DNA of 64,000 bases from Actinopolymorpha sp. NPDC004070 (GTDB lineage: Bacteria > Actinomycetota > Actinomycetes > Propionibacteriales > Actinopolymorphaceae). Every line of letters starts with the position of its first letter. Position 1 is the stretch's first letter. Below the pieces are notes generated by a model that was given only the letters and a program-made list of their open reading frames with translations, had not been told where the DNA came from and did no database searches. Below, in pieces: positions 18,070-26,650 of this stretch. The stretch covers positions 17,664 through 81,663 of the forward strand of contig NZ_JBEXMJ010000020.1 in assembly GCF_040610475.1 (NCBI RefSeq), read 5' to 3'. Made by a program: the position numbers and the translations under genes.

Positions 18070-19040
18070 GTCGGTCGCAGACCTGCCTGCAGCCAGGTGC
18101 CGCCGGCGCGGTCGACCCCGACGCCGACCATGCCGTGACGCCAGCGGCCGTCGTCTGGTCCCGACGAGAGGGCCTGGTACAACCCGGTGGAATCCGATCG
18201 ACAGACGACGAGAGCGGTCGTCCGCAGCACCGCCGCCCGGACGTCCTCGTCGTCGGCCCATACCGACTTCGCGATGGTGAACCAGGTGAACGCCATCGGT
18301 GTTCCCCACGGCGCCAGCACCAGGCTGAGCCCGGAAGGTCGTGGGAGCACGACACGACGGCCCACCTGATCCCGTGTGATCAGGTTGCCGACCAGACTTA
18401 CCAGCCGGTCCTCGTGGCCGACCAGGCTTGCCGCCGCGGCCAGCTCTGACCAGCTCAGCTCCGGAACACGGGCGTAGAGCTCGACCGAGCCGTCGTCGTT
18501 GACCCCCGCCATCCGCCAGGTCAGCCCGAGCACCCTGGACGCCAGCTGCAAGCCGGCGTCGGCCCATGGCTCCGGCGCGCCCTCGTACGACGGTTCCGAC
18601 GGCAACTCAAGGTAGACCTTGGCCCGCCGCGAACCGTCGAGCTGACGTAACCCCAACCAGGCTCCCCAACGCAGGCGCCGCCCATCCTGCACCTTGCTCC
18701 ATCGACGCAGATCCGGCCGCGACCCGGCCGTGGCTGCTGCCGCCTGCTGCGCCAACCTCAGCCGATCCGCTTCGGGGACCTCAGGTCCGGCCACCTCACA
18801 GGTCCACCGCAGCGCGACGTCCCGCGACGCCCAGGCCATTTCGACCGGGTAGCCGGTGGCCGTGAGCACGCCGAAGCGCCACGCGACCTCCGGCCAGTTC
18901 GAGTCGACGACCGGCCGGAGTGCCTCTGTCAGCGCCTCTTCGGCAGCGTCGGCACCGGCTGCGGCTGCCCGGGTGACTCGGATCCGGTCGAAGGCTCGAC
19001 CGAGCGCAGGCGACCACTGCCGGGCGGTTGCGGCGTTCAC
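18066..19040 (-). CDS. Unrecognised 324-residue protein, possibly alpha-beta-beta-alpha prenyltransferase-like
   Basis: I do not recognise this protein with confidence. It has alternating helices and strand pairs: WGAWLGLRQLDG then RRAKVYLELP, GSVELYARVPELSW, GLSLVLAPWGTPMAFTWF, and HGMVGVGVDRAGGTWLQ. The strand RAKVYLELP resembles the K-x-Y strand of aromatic prenyltransferases with the ABBA barrel, and the length fits that family, but no diagnostic motif is complete. No signal peptide or membrane segment. The GTG start overlaps the upstream stop by 4 nt, and the gene overlaps the DxDD toroid gene downstream by 4 nt, so all three are coupled. An assignment as prenyltransferase would pair naturally with a cyclase; both are hypotheses. 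Confidence 0.6.
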   Translation of the reverse strand: MNAATARQWSPALGRAFDRIRVTRAAAAGADAAEEALTEALRPVVDSNWPEVAWRFGVLTATGYPVEMAWASRDVALRWTCEVAGPEVPEADRLRLAQQAAAATAGSRPDLRRWSKVQDGRRLRWGAWLGLRQLDGSRRAKVYLELPSEPSYEGAPEPWADAGLQLASRVLGLTWRMAGVNDDGSVELYARVPELSWSELAAAASLVGHEDRLVSLVGNLITRDQVGRRVVLPRPSGLSLVLAPWGTPMAFTWFTIAKSVWADDEDVRAAVLRTTALVVCRSDSTGLYQALSSGPDDGRWRHGMVGVGVDRAGGTWLQAGLRPT

Positions 19041-22000
19041 CGGATCGGGATCACCTCCTCCGTTGTCTTCACGAAGGCACGCTGGTCGAAACCGCCAGGC
19101 CCGGTGAAGGTGAAGCGCACGCTGTACTCACGCTGGGTGGCGTCGCGCAGCGGGATACGCAGGCGCAGCGGCTCGGTGGCGTTGCCCGGCAGCTCACGGC
19201 GTAGGACCCGGTCGTACGCGTGCGGCTCGTCGTGGTACTCGATGTCGACGAACACGCGGTCCACTCCGGCGGACGGGAACGAGGGTACGAGGACGAGTTC
19301 GAGGGCATCGGGGAAGAGGTCGTGCACCCGGACCAGGGAGAGGTCGACCGGTACCGGCTCCGTCCGGTCGACGGTGCCGTCGGTGAGCGTCTGCACGAAA
19401 CTGACCGACACTCCTCGCTCCGCCGGCGCGGGCAGAGCTCCACGCAGCCGCCAGACCTGACTGGCGGTGTCCTTCCGCAGTGTCACCAGGTGCCGCAGGT
19501 CCCGTTCCCCGTAACCCTTCGCGGTGAGCTGTACGTCGATGGAGGCCACCACCTCCCAGTCGATGTTGCCGGGCTCGATGGTGATGGTCCGTAGGTCCAG
19601 ATGCTCGTACGGGTTGATCACCACGTCCCGGTCCGTGGAGTTGGGCAGCGGGATCGAGTACCTCAGGGCGTCGCCGTCCCAACCGGAGGTCCCGTCGAAC
19701 GTGAGGTCCAGGCGGGCGTTGTAGCTGAGGGTCAGCTTGTCGTCGAGGAACGTCGTGAACGTCTGCGGAGCGGTCTGCTGTGGCGTGAACACCAGGTCGC
19801 CGTGACGCATGTGGTCCGCCGGACCGTAATCGATGGACAGCTGCGCCTCGGTCAGCCCGAGGTCGCTGATGTCTCCCGGCATCCGGGCGGTGACGTCCAA
19901 CTGCCGGAAGAACCTGTGGTCGAGGTCGATCAGCGTGACGACCTTCTCCGCATCGTTCAGGTCCTTGGCCAGCAGTCCGAGGAATCCCTGCGGTGCAAGG
20001 GTTTCCCGGACCGCGTCGCTGCGCTGGTAGCGAAGGGTCAGGTCCCGGCGTTCCTCCTGCCTGACGTAGCGGAGCTTGAACGCCGCCAACGTCGGCAACT
20101 GCGCCTGGCCGGGGTTCGGAGCCGGAGTTGGAGTCGGGGTGGGTGTGGGAGTCGGCGTGGGAGTCGGCGTCGGCGTTGGATTGGGAGTCGGCGTGGGAGT
20201 TGGAGTCGGCGACGGCGTGGGAGTTGGAGTCGGGTTCGGTGTCGGGGTCGGCGTCGGAGTCGGCGTCGGCGTCGGGTTCGGAGCGGCTGCTCGGCTCAGC
20301 GTCCCGCTCCAGGAAGGTCCGGCCGCCGGGTTGTGCTGCCTGATCTGCGCGACGCGGTTGTCCGGGTCGCCCCCGAACTCACTGTGGCTGCCCGGACGTG
20401 CGGCGGCAACGGTGTCGCCGAGCGCGTCCTGGACCACCGGGTCCCCGCCGGCTCGCCGTACCAGGGCAACGGCCACGTCCAGCCGGCGCCGGGACAGTCG
20501 CAGGTTGTACGCCGCTCGTACCGGATCCGCCTCCGGGTGGGTGTGCTCGTGGCTCGCGTAGCCGCGGACCTCGACCTGTCTGGGTGCGGGCAGTTGGGCA
20601 ATCCACCGGCTCAGTCGGTCCGCGCCCTGCTCGGGACCAGTCCAGGCGCCATCCCCCTGGATCTGTTGAATCCCGGTCGCCGACCTGAATCGCGGGTCGG
20701 TCGTGGTGTTCTCGACATAGGAGCGGAACTCGGTGTTCGGCGGCTGGGTGGACCAGCCGCTCTCCGCGGGCTTGTCCATGTCGAAGTACAGGCAGAAGGT
20801 CTCCCCCGCGCCGGGCGAATCCCAGTTCACGTCGATGTGGACCGACTCACCGGGGTTCAGCACCCGCGTCACCGTGCCGTCGGCGCCCAGAGTCACCTCC
20901 TGCCCGGCCAGGCGGACGTGCGCGCCGGCGCCGGTGATCCGCACGCTCTCGGTCGTGCCGGTGGTGGACGGCGTGTGCGTCACCGACAGGCCGGTCGGGA
21001 GCGGATTGGGTGAGCTGGACTCCTGCTGGAGTACCGCCGCCGGAGGCGCCGCAGGTGGCACCGGCACCGTTACACCGCCGACGGGCGGTGTCGGCGCCGG
21101 CGAGGGACTGGGAGTCGGCGCCGGCGTGGGACTGGGAGTCGGCGCCGGCGTGGGATTAGGAGTCGGATTCGGGGTCGGTGTCGGGGTCGGAGTCGGTGTC
21201 GGAGTCGGCGTGGGCGTGGGGCGGGGGGCCGGCGTCGGCGTTGGGTTGGGAGTCGGCGTCGGCGTGGGATTGGGAGTCGGCGTCGGCGTCGGAGTCGGCG
21301 TGGGGGTGGGCGTGGCCGGCTTGCCGGGAGCCAGCGTGGGCGTGAACCACTCGGCGAGCAGGTGGTCGGTGAAGAGCTGGAGAGCCCACTTCTCCTGGTC
21401 CTTCAGGTCCGCGTCGTCGGTGAACTTGTTCACTGTGATGGTGATCGCGCCCTGGGCCTTCAGCCACTCCAACGCGGCCTCAAGACCCACCTTGAAGTAC
21501 ATGTACTGCCCCTCGAGGCTCGCGCTCAGTCCCGAGTACACCTGCTCGAGGTGTGCGGTGATCGTCACGTCGAGGCTGGGACGCAGCGCGAGGTACTGCA
21601 GCGAGTAGACGACGCCGACCGGGGTCAGCCCCTGCTTGATGGCCTGCTCCATGATGATCGCGCCCTCCTGGCTGAGTACCAGGTTGAACGCCGCGCGGTT
21701 GGCCGCGTCCATCGTCGGGACGGTTGCTCCGAGGATCTGCTCGGTCGCACGGAACGTACCCTCCGGTGCGGGCGTCGCGTCGGTGCCGCCGGACCCCTGC
21801 AGGTCGAGCGCGATGCACTGGACCGTGCCGTTCTCGAACGGGGGTGGCGAGATGGTCACCGGGAGCACGACCCCGGGTTCCGTGCTCACTCGCGACTCGA
21901 TCTTGCTGAGCGTCGCCCTGGGCAACTCGAGCGTGCTCTCGAACATCATGTACCCGCCGCCCTTCGAGACCCCGCCGGCCTGCGCGGGCCGGTAGGTCAG

Positions 22001-22138
22001 CAGTGACAAAGCGGGGGCGCCGTCGGTGCGGTGGGCCAGCGCCACCCGGCCGGGCAGATACCAGAACCGGCTCGGGTCGGCGTGGTCGCGATAGACGGTG
22101 ATTCCGTCCACCACCATGGGCTTTTCCAGGCTGAGCAT
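19037..22138 (-). CDS. 1033-residue protein with OmpA-like domain between two Pro-Thr linkers
   Basis: Residues 1-270 share a module with its upstream neighbours: the DP..FWYLP signature (21-29) and VVYSLQYLALRPSLDVTITA (177-196). A Pro-Thr/Asn/Ser/Ala linker covers about 275-352. After a beta-rich part, residues 490-603 look like an OmpA C-terminal peptidoglycan-associated domain (VEVRGYASHEH, YNLRLSRRRLDVAVALVRRAG, NRVAQIR). A second Pro-Thr linker covers 619-673, then another part of the shared module (LRYQRSDAVRE, APQGFLGLLAKD) and C-terminal beta-sandwiches. The OmpA-like domain seems inserted in a protein otherwise like its paralogues. There is no signal peptide. The ATG at 22138 has GGAGAG 7 nt upstream; the longer open frame to 22693 covers the neighbour gene and is not used. 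Confidence 0.8.
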   Translation of the reverse strand: MLSLEKPMVVDGITVYRDHADPSRFWYLPGRVALAHRTDGAPALSLLTYRPAQAGGVSKGGGYMMFESTLELPRATLSKIESRVSTEPGVVLPVTISPPPFENGTVQCIALDLQGSGGTDATPAPEGTFRATEQILGATVPTMDAANRAAFNLVLSQEGAIIMEQAIKQGLTPVGVVYSLQYLALRPSLDVTITAHLEQVYSGLSASLEGQYMYFKVGLEAALEWLKAQGAITITVNKFTDDADLKDQEKWALQLFTDHLLAEWFTPTLAPGKPATPTPTPTPTPTPTPNPTPTPTPNPTPTPAPRPTPTPTPTPTPTPTPTPNPTPNPTPAPTPSPTPAPTPSPSPAPTPPVGGVTVPVPPAAPPAAVLQQESSSPNPLPTGLSVTHTPSTTGTTESVRITGAGAHVRLAGQEVTLGADGTVTRVLNPGESVHIDVNWDSPGAGETFCLYFDMDKPAESGWSTQPPNTEFRSYVENTTTDPRFRSATGIQQIQGDGAWTGPEQGADRLSRWIAQLPAPRQVEVRGYASHEHTHPEADPVRAAYNLRLSRRRLDVAVALVRRAGGDPVVQDALGDTVAAARPGSHSEFGGDPDNRVAQIRQHNPAAGPSWSGTLSRAAAPNPTPTPTPTPTPTPNPTPTPTPSPTPTPTPTPNPTPTPTPTPTPTPTPTPTPAPNPGQAQLPTLAAFKLRYVRQEERRDLTLRYQRSDAVRETLAPQGFLGLLAKDLNDAEKVVTLIDLDHRFFRQLDVTARMPGDISDLGLTEAQLSIDYGPADHMRHGDLVFTPQQTAPQTFTTFLDDKLTLSYNARLDLTFDGTSGWDGDALRYSIPLPNSTDRDVVINPYEHLDLRTITIEPGNIDWEVVASIDVQLTAKGYGERDLRHLVTLRKDTASQVWRLRGALPAPAERGVSVSFVQTLTDGTVDRTEPVPVDLSLVRVHDLFPDALELVLVPSFPSAGVDRVFVDIEYHDEPHAYDRVLRRELPGNATEPLRLRIPLRDATQREYSVRFTFTGPGGFDQRAFVKTTEEVIPIR
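20120..20284. repeat. Low-complexity repeat coding a Pro-Thr linker (second)
   Basis: Tandem GTCGGN/GTNGGA-type hexamers on the plus strand encode (Pro-Thr/Asn/Ser)n on the minus strand. The repeat is coding and prone to length change by slippage. Confidence 0.85.
21083..21316. repeat. Low-complexity repeat coding a Pro-Thr linker (first)
   Basis: As the other linker repeat but longer, about 78 codons, with Asn, Ala, Ser and Arg substitutions that break it into short runs. Confidence 0.85.
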
Positions 22139-22161
22139 CTTCGCTCTCCGATCGGGGCGGA

Positions 22162-24426
22162 CTACGGGAGCCGGGGAACCAGTACCGGTTCGGCCGACGC
22201 CACCCAGTTCGTGACGTGCCGCAGGCCGTTCCTGAACAGGACGATCGAGCGCCACTCGTAGCGGTTGCGGGCGACGTCGACGTAGTCGAACTCGAACCGG
22301 GCTCGGGCGTCCGGTCCGTCGAGCTCTAGCTGGGCCGCGTAGTTGAGGTTCTCGAGGAAGTCCTCGAACCGCAGCTCGAGGGAGATCAGTTCGACACCTC
22401 GGGTCTTCCAATCCGGCGGTGGCATCACCTGGACCACCCGGTGCCCGTGGCTCTTCGGGTCGACGATGATCCGCGGCTCGTACGTCACCGAGGGCGGCAG
22501 CTGCTTCACCCGCCCGTCGACGTAGCTGAAGGTCACGGTGTACTCGATCGCCGTCTGCGTCGGGTCCCGCAGGTCGACGACGAACGTCGGCGTGGCGGTC
22601 CCCTGACTCAGGTGCAGGGTGTCCTCGACGAGAACGTCGTTGGCCTTGTCCTCGTAGCGCACGTCCACGAACACGTCGCGTATCTCGGTCCATGACACGT
22701 TCGCCATGACGCTGAAAGTGCGGGCCCGGAACGGGTTGCGTACCGAGATCTGTTCCTCGTCACTGATCGACCAACCACTGTCGACGTCGTTGCCGTCGAC
22801 GGCGCGCATCACGGTGCGCACCTCGTACGAGGTCTTCTCCCGGTCGACGACGAACATCGGCCACACCGCGGAGGGCGACTTCTCGGTCAGCCGGAACAGC
22901 TCCCGCTCGTCGACCTTGTGCTCCTCGTCGCGGTGACGCACGTACACCTCGACCGAGTCGAAGCGGGTCCACGGGATCCGCTCCGCCAGCAGGCTCACCG
23001 ACCTGATCGTGAAGAGCTCGGTCTCGGGCAGCAACGACACGATGTCAGCCGTGGCCTTCTCGTGCCCGCTGCTCAGTTCGGCGGGCCGCTCGGAGGTGTC
23101 GGTGTTCTTGAAGCGCACGTCGTAGGAGACGTCAACCTCCTGTTGCATGACACCGTTCCGGACGTCGCTCAGCCACTCGAAGGTCGTAGTCCAGGTGTCG
23201 GGTGTCAGGAGCGCGTTGTGGGCGATGCCGCCGTACTCGGCACGCACGTCGATGCTGTCGATGAACGGCGCGCCCAGGTTGGGCCGGTAGAGCGCCTGGA
23301 GCTTCCGCCTGGTGAAGAAGTCGCTGGCCTGCGCTTCACGAACGAGCCGGCCGAGCAGTTCCGGCGAGGCGGCGATGGCCGCGAACAGCGACGCGAGGTG
23401 CCCCTGTGGATAGATCGACCGGCGCACCGTGGTCCGCTCGGAGAAGTTTACGTCAAGGTTCTTGCGGTCGATCCGGGTGTAGTCGGTCTTCTTGTAGCTG
23501 AAGGTGACCGGCTGGTTCTGCATGGCCGGACCACCCGCCGCCCAGGCGGCCTGCTGGGTGGCGAAGTCGCCGATCGCCTTCAGTGCCTGCTCCCAGTCCG
23601 ACGGCTTCTCCGGGGTCCATGGCGGCAGGCTGGGCTCGAAGAACGCGCTGGTAATCATCGCTTTCACCTGAGCCAGGGCGGCGTCACGGCGGTCGATCAC
23701 GCCCTCGGTGTCCTCCGCCACGAACGTGTCCGCGCGCAGGTCGATCGCCTTGGACTCGTCGAGTTCGTCGACCGCCTTGGAGATGTCCGCCGAGAAGATG
23801 AACACCTTGGTACCGAAGGTCTCGTCGAGATGCTTCTGCACGCGGTCCCAGTCGATCGACAGCGTCACCTTGTAGGCCGGTCGCAGCGCGAGGTAGTCCA
23901 GTGAGTAGATGACGGCGACCGGCAGGATGGCGGCGTCCAGCGTCGCTCGCACCATCGCGTACCCCTGCTCGTCGAGCTGGACCGAGAACGACGCCTGGTT
24001 CTCGTTGTAGAGCGAGGGTTTGGCGTTGTGCACCGCCTTGACCACGAACGGCTGTTCGGGGACCGGCTGCCCGTCGTCGGGCGACGGCGGCGCAGCCGAG
24101 CTGTCCGCACCCATGATGATCAGGTGCACGGTGCCGTCCTCCAGTGGCACCGAGGCCAGGCGGGGATCGCCGTCGAGGTCGAACTGGGACCGGATCTTCT
24201 GCTGCAACGCTGAGATCCGCGCCTGGTCGAGCCCGATGTTGCAGTCGAACGAGAGCAGTCCGCCCTGCTGGGTTCCACGGAACCCGACGAGCTGGAACGC
24301 CGGGGTGCCGTCGACGACGGTCAGGTGCGGTTGGGTGGGCAGGTAGTACCACTGCAACGGGTCGGAGTGGTCGGGGAACACCGAGATGCCGTCCAGTACG
24401 GCGCAGCGGGAGTCCAGCAACAACAT
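22162..24426 (-). CDS. 754-residue protein of the shared YYLP-module family
   Basis: No named family recognised. The N-terminus has the signature HSDPLQWYYLP (20-30), then GFRGTQQGGLLSFDCNIGLD, a region VIYSLDYLALRPAYKVTLS that matches the 1033-residue protein downstream almost word for word, and SERTTVRRSIYPQGHLASLF, again matching. The C-terminal 300 residues look like three or four beta-sandwiches (DVFVDVRYED, EYTVTFSYVDG, RYEWRSIVLF). No signal peptide, almost no cysteine. The gene lies 9 nt after its upstream and 23 nt before its downstream neighbour. The size, beta content and paralogy suggest a structural subunit; several paralogues together would suit a hetero-oligomeric assembly. That is inference. 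Confidence 0.75.
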   Translation of the reverse strand: MLLLDSRCAVLDGISVFPDHSDPLQWYYLPTQPHLTVVDGTPAFQLVGFRGTQQGGLLSFDCNIGLDQARISALQQKIRSQFDLDGDPRLASVPLEDGTVHLIIMGADSSAAPPSPDDGQPVPEQPFVVKAVHNAKPSLYNENQASFSVQLDEQGYAMVRATLDAAILPVAVIYSLDYLALRPAYKVTLSIDWDRVQKHLDETFGTKVFIFSADISKAVDELDESKAIDLRADTFVAEDTEGVIDRRDAALAQVKAMITSAFFEPSLPPWTPEKPSDWEQALKAIGDFATQQAAWAAGGPAMQNQPVTFSYKKTDYTRIDRKNLDVNFSERTTVRRSIYPQGHLASLFAAIAASPELLGRLVREAQASDFFTRRKLQALYRPNLGAPFIDSIDVRAEYGGIAHNALLTPDTWTTTFEWLSDVRNGVMQQEVDVSYDVRFKNTDTSERPAELSSGHEKATADIVSLLPETELFTIRSVSLLAERIPWTRFDSVEVYVRHRDEEHKVDERELFRLTEKSPSAVWPMFVVDREKTSYEVRTVMRAVDGNDVDSGWSISDEEQISVRNPFRARTFSVMANVSWTEIRDVFVDVRYEDKANDVLVEDTLHLSQGTATPTFVVDLRDPTQTAIEYTVTFSYVDGRVKQLPPSVTYEPRIIVDPKSHGHRVVQVMPPPDWKTRGVELISLELRFEDFLENLNYAAQLELDGPDARARFEFDYVDVARNRYEWRSIVLFRNGLRHVTNWVASAEPVLVPRLP

Positions 24427-24435
24427 GGCAACCCC

Positions 24436-26625
24436 TCAGGCCGGGATCTCGAGGAAGAGCGACTCGTCCGTGACGTCATCCTTCTTGTCGATCTTCCGGG
24501 TGCCGTCGAGCAGGAAGTACGTCGCGGTGTACGAGTAGGAGGCCGGCGCGCCCTGCGCCAGGAACACCGTCCATGCCTTGGCTGCGGTGTCGCTGGACCG
24601 GAAGAGGAAGTCGTCGGTCTTGGGCGGCGTACTCCCGTCGTAGCGGAGCGAGACGTTGACCAGCTTGAGCTTGGTCCAGTCGAGGAGGTCGGGAACGAGC
24701 TGCACGTCCAGCTTGTCCGCGAACTTCCGGCCGACCTCGAACCGCGTGCCCTTGGCGTCGGCAACGTCGACGTCCTCGCTGGTGCCGTCCCGGTGCCCGA
24801 TCGTCGCCTGGTAGGAGAGCTTGCCCTTGGCCTCGTCGATGGTGGGGAACGTCCAGGTGTCGAAGGTCTTCCCCTCGCCGCTCAACGTGACGCCGAACGT
24901 CTGCTGGTAGCCGTTGTCCGGCTCCGCGTACGTCGCCTGCAGCGAGATGTCGCCGATGTCGTTCTGCAGGTCTCCGACAGCCACGAAGGTGATGGTCTTC
25001 AGTGCCCGGAAGGGGTCGTCGACGGAGATGATGTCGGCGTCGGTGGTGAGTTCGGGTCCGGCGATCTCGCGGCCGTCACCCTTCATCGTGTAGGTGGTCT
25101 GGTAGGTGACATCGCCCGTGCGCGGCTTGCCGATCACCTCCAGCAGCTTGTGCGCGGCCTCGTTCGCGGTCAGGTTGAAGAACCGCTCGACCGGCCGGTC
25201 ACCGCCCTCGTATCGCACCCGCACCCGGGCCCGGCTGACCTGGTCGAAGTTGACGTCGCCGTTGACGATGTCGAGCTTGAGCACCGGCAGGTTGGCGAGC
25301 TTGACGTTGAGATCGGTGCCGTCGTCCTCCACCTCCGCGGACGTCCACGCCGGAGTGTCGCCCTCGAAATGCACGGTGTAGGACCAGAAGAACGTCCGGA
25401 TCTTGTCGGCGACGATGAATTCCGCTTTCTGGGGCTTACCTGCGTCGTCCTTGGTGAAGGTGGCCTCGACCGTCTTGGCGTTCTCGCCGTGCGGGTAGCG
25501 CACCTTCACCTCGACGAGTGTGATGCCGTACCCCGGGAAGTCGGCGTCCACCCGAATGCTGAGTCGCAGCGTACGCAGGAACTCGTCGACGCTGACCTTG
25601 GAGTAGTAGTCCTCCCACTTCAGCGGCTGACCGTCGGGGCCCTTGAGGCTGGTCACCGTGGGCAGGCTGCCGTTCGGGCTGATCCTCCGGACGATCGCTT
25701 TGGCCTCGGTCCACTCGACCCGCACGTCACTGATCTGGGTGTTGGTCACCTCGCGGTGGACGTCCTCGATGTCCTGTCCCTCGGTCCACTCCTTGACGCT
25801 GGGGTCGACGGCCTGGATCGCCTGCAGCAGGTTGCGCTGGACACCGGCCTCGAGCTGCTTCGTGATCAGCTCGTGCACCCAGCTGTCGAACTGGGCACGC
25901 TGGTCCTGGGGAAGGTTGGGGTCCTCGACCAGATCGAAGTGGGTCTCGGTGACCTCGTTCTGGTACCGCGAGGAGCGAGTGATCTCGGTGTAGCTGTCCT
26001 CGCTCCAGAAGTTGTCCTCGGTGTCGACGTCCTGCCAGAAGGAGTAGAACGCCGACGAGTGCCACGTGCCCCAGGCATGCGCCTGGGGAAGCCGGCAGTA
26101 GTGGTCGAGGTCGTAGACCACCTGGATGGCCGAGGACGTGCCCTTGCTCAGCGTCTCCTTGAAGATGGCCGTCCCGAGCACGGTGAGCTCCAGGAAGAAG
26201 CAGGCCGTGTTGTCACCGGTGAGCGAGGGCGTGGTCGCTCCGCTGATCCGTTCGACGATCTTGCCGTCCTGCTGCAGCACCAGCCGGACCGCGCCACTGA
26301 GCCAGGGCACGGTCTGCAGCTCCACCTTCGGTCCGTTGCCGCCGAACCGAGCGTTCACCTCCTCCTGCAGCTTCTGCCGGATCTTGTCCTCCGTCTCGGG
26401 CAGCAGGCCGAGGTCGGTGTCGAAGGCGACGAAGCCGCCGAACTGGCTGTCGCCATCGACCCGGATCGCGTCGTACTCGACGAACCGCAGAGCCAGTCCG
26501 CCGTTCTCGAGGCGCGCGATCCGGGGGAACCGGGGCAGGACGTAGAAGACGTTCGGGCGGGCCGGGTCGTCGTCCCCGTGGACCTGATGGCTTTCTATCG
26601 TCCTGACGTTGTCCAGCTTGAGCAT
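24436..26625 (-). CDS. 729-residue protein of the shared YYLP-module family
   Basis: Third member of the paralogous set. It begins MLKLDNVRTI, has DDDPARPNVFYVLPRFPRI at about 18-36, and FGGFVAFDTDLGLLPETEDK, parallel to the LLSFDCNIGLDQARISALQQ segment of the next protein. VVYDLDHYCRLPQAHAWGTW occupies the position of the YSLxYLALRP segment, and RISPNGSLPTVTSLKG that of the PQGHLASLF segment. The C-terminal half is a chain of predicted beta-sandwiches with repeated strand pairs such as VKVRYPHGENAKTVEATF and VRVRYEGGDRPVERFFNL. No signal peptide. The ATG at 26625 is supported by AGGAAG about 6 nt upstream; the earlier in-frame start overlaps the preceding gene. Confidence 0.75.
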   Translation of the reverse strand: MLKLDNVRTIESHQVHGDDDPARPNVFYVLPRFPRIARLENGGLALRFVEYDAIRVDGDSQFGGFVAFDTDLGLLPETEDKIRQKLQEEVNARFGGNGPKVELQTVPWLSGAVRLVLQQDGKIVERISGATTPSLTGDNTACFFLELTVLGTAIFKETLSKGTSSAIQVVYDLDHYCRLPQAHAWGTWHSSAFYSFWQDVDTEDNFWSEDSYTEITRSSRYQNEVTETHFDLVEDPNLPQDQRAQFDSWVHELITKQLEAGVQRNLLQAIQAVDPSVKEWTEGQDIEDVHREVTNTQISDVRVEWTEAKAIVRRISPNGSLPTVTSLKGPDGQPLKWEDYYSKVSVDEFLRTLRLSIRVDADFPGYGITLVEVKVRYPHGENAKTVEATFTKDDAGKPQKAEFIVADKIRTFFWSYTVHFEGDTPAWTSAEVEDDGTDLNVKLANLPVLKLDIVNGDVNFDQVSRARVRVRYEGGDRPVERFFNLTANEAAHKLLEVIGKPRTGDVTYQTTYTMKGDGREIAGPELTTDADIISVDDPFRALKTITFVAVGDLQNDIGDISLQATYAEPDNGYQQTFGVTLSGEGKTFDTWTFPTIDEAKGKLSYQATIGHRDGTSEDVDVADAKGTRFEVGRKFADKLDVQLVPDLLDWTKLKLVNVSLRYDGSTPPKTDDFLFRSSDTAAKAWTVFLAQGAPASYSYTATYFLLDGTRKIDKKDDVTDESLFLEIPA

Positions 26626-26650
26626 GGAAGCTTCCTCTCCTGAAGATGGT

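Noticed and set aside
20076..20561. Plus-strand frame encoding long Gly-Val runs
   Set aside because: It is the antisense reading of the Pro-Thr linker codons of the minus-strand gene and has no ribosome site.
20120..21316. Tandem hexamer repeats as a possible CRISPR array
   Set aside because: No repeat-spacer periodicity; the repeats are in frame and encode Pro-Thr linkers, and no cas genes are present.
22139..22693. Extended N-terminus of the OmpA-like protein
   Set aside because: The extension overlaps the 754-residue gene, whose frame is clearly coding, and the ATG at 22138 has a good ribosome site and aligns with the paralogues' N-termini.
24325..26643. 772-codon plus-strand frame
   Set aside because: Mirror frame of the 729-residue gene caused by high third-position GC; its translation is Val/Glu/Leu-rich with no domain.
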